In this document: positions 18,952 through 25,970 of the stretch, piece after piece | How positions within the stretch are numbered: the first letter of the stretch is position 1 | How the letters are laid out: every line of letters begins with the position of its first letter | NCBI RefSeq assembly: GCF_900129195.1 | Contig: NZ_FQUY01000003.1 | Span: forward strand, 112,136-176,135 | Direction of reading: 5' to 3' | Source: Desulforamulus putei DSM 12395 | GTDB taxonomy: Bacteria; Bacillota; Desulfotomaculia; Desulfotomaculales; Desulfotomaculaceae | DNA: 64,000 nt | Translations under genes and position numbers: made by a program | The notes under the pieces: model-generated | Databases searched by the model: none | Seen by the model: the letters and a program-made list of their open reading frames with translations, nothing else | What the model was told of the DNA's origin: nothing

Positions 18952-20027
18952 TGCGGGGTAAAACAGGACGGCTAACCTGCCGACATAGGTTAAAGGCCTA
19001 CCTGAATAAACTGTTAATAATAGTGTGGCTGGCCGGCAGCCTGTACCCGGCCGGGGCGGCAGCGGCCGACGATGCCCTGGCGGCCGGTTCCGACTACCCG
19101 GCTTTCACAGAGGCGGCCTACGACATCGGCAGCATGAATATGGATGTGCGGGATGCCGACCTGCGCGATGTGCTGTCCGCCCTGGCCGTAAAAATGGGCG
19201 TCAACATCCTGCTGCTGGATACAGAACCCGAACCGGTAACCTTCCGGGCCTACCGTGTAACTCCCCGGCTGGCCATGGAACTGATTATCCAGAGCAAAGG
19301 CCTGGCCTACCTGCAAAAGGGTGATATTATTGTGGTGGGCCCGCCGGATACCCTGCTGCAGGATTTCTTTGACCAGATGGTGCTTACCCGCTTTGACACC
19401 GTTTATATTAAAACCGATAAACTAAAAAGCATGCTGAGCGAGCTGGGCATCCAGGGGGTAAAAAGTGTGGTACTGGATACCAATCCCCATGTGATCTGGG
19501 TGCAGGGCACTGCCGCCGGCCTGAAAAAAGTGAAGGAAGTAATTGCCTCGGTGGATGTCCCGGAACAGGCCGTAGAAGAAGATAAAACCCGCTTTGTTTA
19601 CAAGCTGACCTATATTGTGGCTGAGGATGCCGCCAAGCGGTTGGAGAAATTCGGTTTTCAAGACCTTCAAACCATCACCACCGACGGTGACCGCTTTGGC
19701 CACGAAATTATGGTGATCTGCCCCAAAAAGATAGAAACCCAGGTTAAAAGTGCCCTGAACAGTCTGGATATGCCCCGCCAAAAAACCAAAGCCCCCCTGA
19801 TTACCGCCAAGGGGGACTATGCCCACCAAACGCTGGCGGCGGCCCGGGACCTGCTCAGCCAGTTAAGCGGCATACCGGTGAGCAACATGAGCATCTCCAG
19901 GAATTTAGGCACCAGCAAATCGCCTGTGCATGTTTTATGGGTGGAGGAAACGCCGGATAAAATCAGGCTGCTGCGCGATTTGATCCAGGAAATGGATTTA
20001 GGAAATATGGGCAGCCAGGACAGTTAA
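18951..20027 (+). CDS. Secretin N-domain (STN) protein lacking the secretin pore domain
   Basis: This 358-residue exported protein has a basic start, a hydrophobic signal segment at about 17-38 with an Ala-rich cleavage region, then an STN/N0-type domain (SMNMDVRDADLRDVLSALA ... ILLLD) at about 58-130. Two or three N1/NolW-like modules follow at about 140-205, 215-270 and 285-350, each ending in the DxP or EMDL pattern. The secretin beta-barrel and its gate motifs are absent. It may be an envelope ring or collar suited to a single-membrane cell, the counterpart of PilQ periplasmic domains; that is inference. It starts inside the stop of the PilP-like gene (TGATG), so the two are probably coupled. 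Confidence 0.75.
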   Translation: MRGKTGRLTCRHRLKAYLNKLLIIVWLAGSLYPAGAAAADDALAAGSDYPAFTEAAYDIGSMNMDVRDADLRDVLSALAVKMGVNILLLDTEPEPVTFRAYRVTPRLAMELIIQSKGLAYLQKGDIIVVGPPDTLLQDFFDQMVLTRFDTVYIKTDKLKSMLSELGIQGVKSVVLDTNPHVIWVQGTAAGLKKVKEVIASVDVPEQAVEEDKTRFVYKLTYIVAEDAAKRLEKFGFQDLQTITTDGDRFGHEIMVICPKKIETQVKSALNSLDMPRQKTKAPLITAKGDYAHQTLAAARDLLSQLSGIPVSNMSISRNLGTSKSPVHVLWVEETPDKIRLLRDLIQEMDLGNMGSQDS

Positions 20028-20122
20028 CATAACGAAGATATGAATCAGAATCGTTTTAAGTATTTGTTTATATAGAGCAGTAATGAAATTTTATGTAAAC
20101 TAACCGGAAAGGGGGTGAAATT

Positions 20123-20467
20123 ATGTTCCAAAAACTGTGCGCCCTGTTAAAAAACCGCCGGGGCTTTACCCTGGTGGAATTAATGGTAGTGGTTGTCATT
20201 ATCGGCATCCTGGTGGCCATTGCAGTGCCGGTTTATAACTCAACTCAGCAAACCGCAAAAGATAATGCAGATAAGGCAAATATTAGGACATTACAAGGTG
20301 CTGCGGCTCAGTATATGGCTGAAACGAGTGATACTGATTTTAAGTGGCCAGAAGAAGATACTTGGAAAAAATATCTGGCAGAGTGGCCTAAAGACCCTAA
20401 AAATCAAGGTAAAACTTACAAAGTTACTGTTACTAATGGAGTAATAACAGTAGAAGGCAACCAATAA
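20123..20467 (+). CDS. pilA: Type IV major pilin PilA (cluster 2)
   Basis: This 114-residue prepilin has a short basic leader, the cleavage motif NRRG/FTLVELMVVVVIIGILVAI with Glu+5, and the continuing N-terminal helix with the usual Pro near mature position 22. A small C-terminal domain rich in Lys and Asp follows. AAAGGGGGTG precedes the ATG. The gene stands alone between 95-base and 139-base spacers and is followed by a GC hairpin, as for a highly expressed pilin. The coding sequence after residue 35 is noticeably AT-richer than its neighbours, a possible sign of exchange of the exposed domain. Confidence 0.88.
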   Translation: MFQKLCALLKNRRGFTLVELMVVVVIIGILVAIAVPVYNSTQQTAKDNADKANIRTLQGAAAQYMAETSDTDFKWPEEDTWKKYLAEWPKDPKNQGKTYKVTVTNGVITVEGNQ

Positions 20468-20538
20468 CCAGGCACAAATTAAGGCACACCTTAATAGAAA
20501 TAAATTTTTATTCATCGTCCACAACACCACATTCTCCA

Positions 20539-20563
20539 GGGGAGTGCTGATTGCGCACTCCCC
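20539..20563 (+). terminator. Hairpin downstream of pilA
   Basis: GGGGAGTG (20539-20546) pairs with CACTCCCC (20556-20563) around a 9-base loop. There is no strong T tail, so it may act more as an mRNA-stabilising end or partial terminator, lowering expression of the minor pilins relative to pilA. Confidence 0.5.
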
Positions 20564-20606
20564 TTGCAACAATGCGGCGTAAACAATCAGCAAAGGAGGC
20601 GAGCGG

Positions 20607-21785
20607 GTGAGGTTGCTGACCAATCAATTGTCTAACCGGCAGGGGTTTACCCTGGTGGAACTGCTGGTGGCCATCACCGTTTTGCTGGTGTTTGTCCTGG
20701 CTTATATCCCCCTGTCCACCTTTATTGCCCAGGGTTCCCAGGCCAACCGGGCCCGCCTGACCGCCGGCAACCTGGCTGACAACATGATTGAGGAAATCCG
20801 CAGCCGTCCCTATAACGATGTGGGGGTGCAGGGCGGCAACCCGGCCGGCGACATACCGCCTGTGCAAACCGTCACCCTGGACGGCATTACTTATACCATT
20901 CAAACCTGGATCAACTGGGTGGATGACCCGGCCGGCACCGGCAGCTGCACAGGCAGCGGCCTGCCTTACGACTACAAACTGGTCAGGGTTGTTGTGACCG
21001 CCCAGGGCTTTTTTAACAACGGGGCCGCTGTCCGGGCGGATGCCCAGACCCTGGTGGCCCGGGAAGGAGAGCAGGTTTTACTGCCCGGCGGCAATATCAG
21101 GGCCTGTGTCTTCCGGGGCTGGCGGACGGATGCCGCTGCTCCGGATGTACCGGTAGAAAGCGTGACGGTGGAGCTTACGGCAGGGCCCAGTGCGCCCCAG
21201 ACCCTCTGGACCACCCGCTACGGCGGCGCCATTTTTGCCGGCCTCAAGCCCGGCACTTACACCGTAGAAGTGCGTCCCTACAGCCTGGGCATGATGCCAC
21301 GGCCCGACCAGGCTGTCTGGCAGGCCCAGGTAGCAGAAGGCAGCACTGCGGCCAATAAGTTTGAGGTGGAGTACCCGGCCCGCCTGCGACTGAAGTTGGA
21401 AGACCTCGCCCACAAACCGATAACCGGCTTGGCCGGGCAGATGGTTTTGCATCTTACTGCCCCTTACGGGGCGGCTGTTGAGAAAGTGGTGACCGCCGAC
21501 CACCTGCAGGCAGACGGACGGCTGCCGGATGATTTGCTGCCCCCTCTCTGGCCGGTGGGCAGCGGTTACCCCGGGCAATACCAACTGACAGTAACCCCCG
21601 ACGAGGCAACCGGATACTTGTTCTCCCGGGTGGTTGAGCGGGACGACAACGGCGAAAAAGACTGGGATGGGCGTTTTGCCGGGCCGGGAACGGTAAAACA
21701 GCTGGTCATTTACCTGGCAGCCATACCGTCGCCCCCCGGAGATGCCGGGCAGGCCGCTGCCAGTAATTTTTCAACCGGCGAATAA
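20607..21785 (+). CDS. Large PilV-like minor pilin with carboxypeptidase-regulatory-like domain
   Basis: This 392-residue prepilin is far longer than usual minor pilins. The leader ends NRQG/FTLVELLVAITVLLVF with Glu+5, followed by the NLADNMIEEIRSRPY segment of PilV/GspI proteins. From about residue 150 a beta-rich region with VPVESVTVELTAGP, YGGAIFAGLKPGTYTVEVRPYS resembles carboxypeptidase-regulatory or CnaB-like folds, sometimes found in surface proteins. GTG 20607 follows GGAGGCGAGCG. The frame ends at 21785 in a run where a second open frame (21742-22170) carries on without a credible start, so this protein may originally have been about 130 residues longer. A tip adhesin role is possible but inferred. 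Confidence 0.75.
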   Translation: MRLLTNQLSNRQGFTLVELLVAITVLLVFVLAYIPLSTFIAQGSQANRARLTAGNLADNMIEEIRSRPYNDVGVQGGNPAGDIPPVQTVTLDGITYTIQTWINWVDDPAGTGSCTGSGLPYDYKLVRVVVTAQGFFNNGAAVRADAQTLVAREGEQVLLPGGNIRACVFRGWRTDAAAPDVPVESVTVELTAGPSAPQTLWTTRYGGAIFAGLKPGTYTVEVRPYSLGMMPRPDQAVWQAQVAEGSTAANKFEVEYPARLRLKLEDLAHKPITGLAGQMVLHLTAPYGAAVEKVVTADHLQADGRLPDDLLPPLWPVGSGYPGQYQLTVTPDEATGYLFSRVVERDDNGEKDWDGRFAGPGTVKQLVIYLAAIPSPPGDAGQAAASNFSTGE

Positions 21786-22170
21786 CCAATCCCCTATCAA
21801 AACCACCGAAAATATGCAGTCGGATTTTACCGCTTCAGCCATGTATTGGCAAAAAGACCTGGAGATTGCCAGCCGGTTCCGGCTCACCCTGCGCAGCCGG
21901 CAAATTGTCTTCAAGGGCAAGGTGGTGCTGGAGGAACATAATAACAAACCGGCCGGTGAATTACTGTTGTTCGTGCCCCAGGGAGATACAGCCGGCGGGG
22001 AGACAGGCGGCCTGCCTGGTCCAACCTACGGTGAGGTGTATTTTGCCAAGGGCGTCTGGCTGGGTGATCAACAAATCGTTGAACCCGGCGCTTATTACTG
22101 GCCGCACGGCTTCAGCCTGCCCGCGGACTACAGTAAAACACCGGAGCAGGGCGGCTTAATCAGGCGCTGA
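21742..22170 (+). CDS. Uncharacterised open frame, possibly the frameshifted 3' end of the preceding minor pilin
   Basis: I do not recognise the product. The frame opens at 21742 inside the previous gene and an internal ATG is at 21814, but neither has a usable ribosome site: CGGAG abuts the first and nothing lies before the second. There is no membrane or signal segment. The part after residue 25 is beta-rich (FRLTLRSRQIVFKGKVVLEE, ELLLFVPQG), and composition is like its neighbours. Both facts suit a +1 frameshift near 21742-21790 that split one gene in two. It could still be a separate small gene translated by coupling. The next prepilin begins 27 bases later. Confidence 0.5.
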   Translation: MPGRPLPVIFQPANNQSPIKTTENMQSDFTASAMYWQKDLEIASRFRLTLRSRQIVFKGKVVLEEHNNKPAGELLLFVPQGDTAGGETGGLPGPTYGEVYFAKGVWLGDQQIVEPGAYYWPHGFSLPADYSKTPEQGGLIRR

Positions 22171-22197
22171 CCGGCCGCCGCAAGAGGGTGAAAGTAT

Positions 22198-22815
22198 ATG
22201 CCATATAAAAGGTTGATGGGCTGCTGCCGTAAAAAACTTAGGAACAACCGGGGTTTTTCACTGGTGGAATTAATCATTGCACTGGCCCTGCTCAGCCTTG
22301 TGCTGGCTGCCGCTTACCAGTTTTATTTTTTCAGCCAGCGCAGCTGGCAGCGGGCTGAGGCGGAAGCAGGCACCATCCAGGAAGCCCGCCTGGCGGTTAT
22401 GCAGCTGGCCAGGGAAATACGCAGCGCCCGCAAAGCCACCGCCAACTTAGCTGCCGTCAATATTGCCGACGGTGTTACGCCCGCCGGCAGCCAGCTGGAT
22501 ATTTATACGGATGTTAATAATGACGGCAAACCCGAACGGGTTTGCTACCGCCTGCAAAACGGTACCCTGCAGCGGGGGGTGGCGCTGCGCCAGAGCCGGC
22601 AGCCGGATGCCTTTCCCTATACCTACGGCAGCCCGGCGACCTGGCAGACGGTGGTGGCCGGGGTGGCCAATACCGCCGACCAGCCTGTTTTTTCCCTCAA
22701 AGAAAATTATCCTAATGTGGTACAGATAAATTTAATCATCAACGCCGACGGTTTAAGCAAACCCGTTACTGTCAAGAGCAGCCTGGTTATCCGCAGCCGG
22801 TCGGCGGCGGAATGA
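22198..22815 (+). CDS. PilW-like minor pilin (cluster 2)
   Basis: This 205-residue prepilin has a leader with two Cys near residues 9-10, cleavage motif NNRG/FSLVELIIALALLSLVLAA with Glu+5, then a long helix continuing SQRSWQRAEAEAG and the RLAVMQLAREIRSAR segment typical of PilW/GspJ minor pilins. GAGGGTGAAAG precedes ATG 22198. It lies between the large PilV-like protein and the PilX-like protein, the usual V-W-X order of minor pilins. Confidence 0.82.
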   Translation: MPYKRLMGCCRKKLRNNRGFSLVELIIALALLSLVLAAAYQFYFFSQRSWQRAEAEAGTIQEARLAVMQLAREIRSARKATANLAAVNIADGVTPAGSQLDIYTDVNNDGKPERVCYRLQNGTLQRGVALRQSRQPDAFPYTYGSPATWQTVVAGVANTADQPVFSLKENYPNVVQINLIINADGLSKPVTVKSSLVIRSRSAAE

Positions 22816-22842
22816 TACTGCTGCAGCAAAGGGGTGAGATAA

Positions 22843-24222
22843 ATGGGTGTATGGCGGGATCAAAGGGGTATTGCCTTACCTATGGTGCTGGTGTTTATAA
22901 CTGTCTTTACCCTGCTCGGCTTTACCGCCGCTTATCTGGTAACCAGCCAGACTACCCTGGGCAGCCGTTATGCCGGCAGCCAGGACGCTCTGCACTACGC
23001 CGAGGCAGGCTGTCAAAACTACCTCTGGCACCTCAACGAAGGCACCCCCAATAATGTTGAGTTTAATAAGGATATCAAGTTTACCGACGGCTACTACCGG
23101 CTGCAGTTAATAAATACCGGCCAGCAGACGGTTACCCTGCGTGCCACCGGGTGGCCGGCCGCCGACCCCACCAACAAGCGGACCATTGAAACCCGCTTCC
23201 GAAAGCGGCAGTTTAACCAGCATGTTTATTTATCCCACGATGACGGTTCCGATATCTGGTGGGCGGACGGTGAAAAGTGCTACGGGCCTCTGCACACCAA
23301 CACCGACCTGCGTATTCAGGGCAGGCCTGTCTTTTACGGCAAGGTTACCTACAGCAACCAGTTGATTAAAGGCACTAAATACAACCCTGATTTCCGGGCA
23401 GGCCCGCCCCAAAAGGTGGCCGGCCTGGTATTTCCTGCCAGCAATAACCAGCTTAAGCTTTTGGCCAGGCAGGGCGGCTATTACTACGAGGGGCGCACCT
23501 GCATTATGCTGCTGGGCAGCGGCCAGATTGTCACCCGCAATGCCAAGCGTGCCGGGGATGACGGGAAATTGGACAGCCCGGAAACCCGGCCGCTGCCGGC
23601 TAACGGGGTCATTTATGTGGACGGCACCACCGGCAATGACCAGTACAGCATTAACAAGTTTGACCTCTCCCGGGGCAATGCCTTTATTTCCGGCACCTTA
23701 AAGGGGCAGTTAACCGTCGGGGCAGCCAACGACATTTACATTACCGGCAAAGACCCCACCAACTATGATTACAAAAAAGCTGCCGCCACCGGCGGGGTAC
23801 GCTATGCCGCCACCACCTTTACCCCGGTTTACCAGAACAGCGAACAGGTGGGCTGGACGGTCAGCGGGAATGATATGCTGGGGCTGGTGGCCAACAATAA
23901 TGTTTGGATTTTAGGGCAATATTGGTTTACCGGCAGTGTTACGGACGTAGCACCCTATGACATTGCCATTCAAGGGGTGGTTTTTGCCATTAACAAAGGC
24001 TTCGGCTATGAAACCTATGATTTGTACGATAAAGGAACCATCAACCTGATCGGTTCCCTGATCCAGCACCAACGTTTGCCGGTTGGCTTAGTCGGGCAGA
24101 CCGGCTACAGCAAAAATTATTCCTTTGACCCGCGCATGAATTACCAGACGCCGCCGCATTTTTTGGAACCAAGCGAAGCAGGCTGGGAAGTGGATTACTG
24201 GCAAGAGGTGGCTAATCCCTAA
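22843..24222 (+). CDS. PilX-like pilus-associated protein (cluster 2)
   Basis: This 459-residue protein begins RDQRGIALPMVLVFITVFTLL with a membrane helix to about residue 30, followed by SQDALHYAEAGCQNYLWHLN, the A..AEAG pattern of PilX N-termini. The motif Gly before Ile and no Glu+5 mean cleavage by the prepilin peptidase is uncertain. The rest is extracytoplasmic and beta-rich, with aromatic stretches and repeated NGVIYVDGTTGN / NDIYITGKD type turns. Its layout mirrors the protein at 6000, so each cluster has its own large PilX-like member. AAAGGGGTGAG precedes the ATG. Adhesion or tip function is inferred. Confidence 0.72.
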   Translation: MGVWRDQRGIALPMVLVFITVFTLLGFTAAYLVTSQTTLGSRYAGSQDALHYAEAGCQNYLWHLNEGTPNNVEFNKDIKFTDGYYRLQLINTGQQTVTLRATGWPAADPTNKRTIETRFRKRQFNQHVYLSHDDGSDIWWADGEKCYGPLHTNTDLRIQGRPVFYGKVTYSNQLIKGTKYNPDFRAGPPQKVAGLVFPASNNQLKLLARQGGYYYEGRTCIMLLGSGQIVTRNAKRAGDDGKLDSPETRPLPANGVIYVDGTTGNDQYSINKFDLSRGNAFISGTLKGQLTVGAANDIYITGKDPTNYDYKKAAATGGVRYAATTFTPVYQNSEQVGWTVSGNDMLGLVANNNVWILGQYWFTGSVTDVAPYDIAIQGVVFAINKGFGYETYDLYDKGTINLIGSLIQHQRLPVGLVGQTGYSKNYSFDPRMNYQTPPHFLEPSEAGWEVDYWQEVANP

Positions 24223-24446
24223 GCCATCCCGGCGGCAGATTTATTGCGGCACATTTACTTTAGACAGGTACACCTGCACAGTATGTTATTTATTGTCCAG
24301 CCGGGATTATTAACCGGCTCACCGGTCACTGACTGATTATTTTCAACTTACTTGCAGCAAGGACGGCAAAAAGCAATAAATTATTGACAGGGATCGCAGG
24401 CAAGCAAAAATAAATGATGGAAAGATTAAAGGATTGAAGCAAATAC

Positions 24447-25196
24447 ATGGAAATATATGTTCTTTGGTTTATCCTGGGATTAATTACAGGCAGTTTTTTA
24501 AATGTTTGTATTGTCCGGGTGCCCTTAGGCAGGTCGGTAGTTACCGCGCCGTCCCACTGTTTTTCTTGCGGCACCAGGTTAAGGCCCTGGGACTTAATTC
24601 CCCTGGTCAGTTTTATTATACTGCAAGGCAAATGCCGCTACTGTGGTGCAGGCATTGCCTGGCACTACCCCCTGGTTGAGCTGGCCGGCGGTTTGCTGTT
24701 TACGGCCGTCCTGTATTACTGGGGGCTGTCCTGGCAGGCCGCCGCCATGCTGGTGTTCTTTTCCCTGCTGCTGGTTGTTGCCGTAATCGACCTGCAGCAC
24801 CAAATCATCCCGGACGGCATCCTGCTGGCCGGCGCCTTGCTGGGTATACCCTTTTTATATCTGCAAGGGCCGGCGCTGCTGAAAGACGGTATTGCAGGTT
24901 TGCTGGCCGCCGGGATACTTATGCTGGCCATTGCCCTGCTGGCCAAGGGGGGGATGGGAGGCGGCGATATCAAATTGGCTGCCGTCATGGGGCTGTTCCT
25001 GGGCTTAAAGCAAGTGGCAGTGGCCCTGCTGATAGCTTTTTTGCTGGGGGGCACCACCGGCCTGGTCTTGCTGGCCACAGGCCGCAAAGGCAGGAAAGAC
25101 CCCATTCCCTTTGGGCCTTTTTTAGCCCTGGGCTCTCTTATAGCAGCTGTGGCAGGAGAGCAGTTGGCAGCCTGGTATATTAATTTGCTCTCGTAA
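24447..25196 (+). CDS. pilD: Prepilin peptidase / N-methyltransferase PilD
   Basis: This polytopic membrane aspartyl protease removes prepilin leaders and methylates the new N-terminus. The 249-residue product has the N-terminal ITGSFLNVCIVRVP segment, the cytoplasmic zinc-type loop with Cys38/Cys41 and Cys63/Cys66, and catalytic Asp115 (VIDLQHQIIPD) and Asp174 (GGGDIKLAA). About seven hydrophobic segments are visible. It is the only prepilin peptidase in the window and so probably serves the prepilins of both clusters. A 224-base spacer with a weak CCGGC/GCCGG inverted repeat separates it from the previous gene. Confidence 0.93.
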   Translation: MEIYVLWFILGLITGSFLNVCIVRVPLGRSVVTAPSHCFSCGTRLRPWDLIPLVSFIILQGKCRYCGAGIAWHYPLVELAGGLLFTAVLYYWGLSWQAAAMLVFFSLLLVVAVIDLQHQIIPDGILLAGALLGIPFLYLQGPALLKDGIAGLLAAGILMLAIALLAKGGMGGGDIKLAAVMGLFLGLKQVAVALLIAFLLGGTTGLVLLATGRKGRKDPIPFGPFLALGSLIAAVAGEQLAAWYINLLS

Positions 25197-25331
25197 TATA
25201 TGCAAAGAACCTTCCTAAAAAGAATCCGTGGCCAGACACACCTGATAGCCGGACGTCATATGTTAATGTAGAAAACGGCAGAGGACTCATGAGTTTTTTG
25301 TTGAGAATAGGCGTCTAGGGGGTCGTGGCTG

Positions 25332-25541
25332 GTGAAAATAGGTGATATCGTAACCAGAAAAATTTATGGGGAAGACATGCAGTTTTGTGTTTTGGGCTTT
25401 TATACTAACCAGAGAACCGGTGAAAAGGTTGCTATATTAGCTTTGTTGGATCCAAACCTGATTGTGGAAGCGTCTGTGCAGGAATTAAATCCCGTCTCAG
25501 CCAGAAAACTCTTTGCTTTAACCCAAAACTTTGTGCATTAA
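25332..25541 (+). CDS. Small protein resembling the N-terminus of sporulation protease YabG
   Basis: The 69-residue product begins KIGDIVTRKIYGEDMQF, close to the start of YabG (IGDxVxRKxYxxDxxF), a spore-coat maturation protease of about 290 residues. The rest of YabG, including its catalytic region, is missing: TAA follows residue 69 and then a repeat element. It may be a remnant left by the repeat insertion, or a free-standing SH3-like domain. The start is GTG 25332 with a poor ribosome site. Identity with YabG is from memory of the family pattern. Confidence 0.5.
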   Translation: MKIGDIVTRKIYGEDMQFCVLGFYTNQRTGEKVAILALLDPNLIVEASVQELNPVSARKLFALTQNFVH

Positions 25542-25555
25542 GCCAACCGTTCCAG

Positions 25556-25858
25556 GTCGCCCGGCAGGGCGGCTCAGACTGTAGACAAAGGCTGCAAAAC
25601 AATGTCAAGGTGGTTTTATGATCCCCTGCCGGCGACTTGTCGAAGCACCGGTAACAGCACTTGATGAGCGAAGGAGCCATTGGGGTGGCGCCCACAGGAC
25701 GTGGGCGCCAGCCGAACCGGGCCAGGAGGGCCCGTTTGAGGCGACCCCAATGGCGACCGTAGCGAATCATAGTGCTGTCGGTGCGTAGACCGGAGCCAAA
25801 GGGGATCATAAACCACCGATAATGTTTGTCGACACTCTGGGCCGCCCGGCGGGGCGGC
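25556..25858 (+). repeat. Complete copy (B) of an inverted-terminal-repeat palindromic element
   Basis: The element runs from CAGACTGTAGACAAAG (25575-25590) to TTTGTCGACACTCTG (25825-25839), with GC-rich hairpins just outside both ends. The halves mirror each other imperfectly: left TGGTTTTATGATCCCC matches the complement of right GGGGATCATAAACCA, and GCCATTGGGGT matches ACCCCAATGGC. The whole can fold into one long hairpin. It contains no gene. The left half is repeated at 11661-11790 with about three mismatches, and its two end sequences recur at 60826 and 61001. It looks like a non-autonomous, MITE-like element. Confidence 0.8.
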
Positions 25859-25868
25859 TTCGTTTTTT
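25841..25868 (+). terminator. GC hairpin with T tail before tldE
   Basis: GCCGCCC-ggcg-GGGCGGC is followed by TTCGTTTTTT. It lies at the right edge of the repeat element and would end transcription arriving from T4P cluster 2. Confidence 0.65.
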
Positions 25869-25970
25869 ATGGGGGCAAAGTTTTGTTAGCTGAATCACCC
25901 TGCCCCCGGAAGGAATATTTTGTCTGTGAGAGAACAATACTTATGGTGTAAGAAAGGAGATGCTGTTTCC

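Noticed and set aside
25432..25809. A 125-residue reverse-strand open frame through repeat B, similar in part to a frame at 11599-11781
   Set aside because: The similarity is explained by the shared DNA repeat. It has no start context, overlaps the forward YabG-like gene, and its sequence has no recognisable domain.
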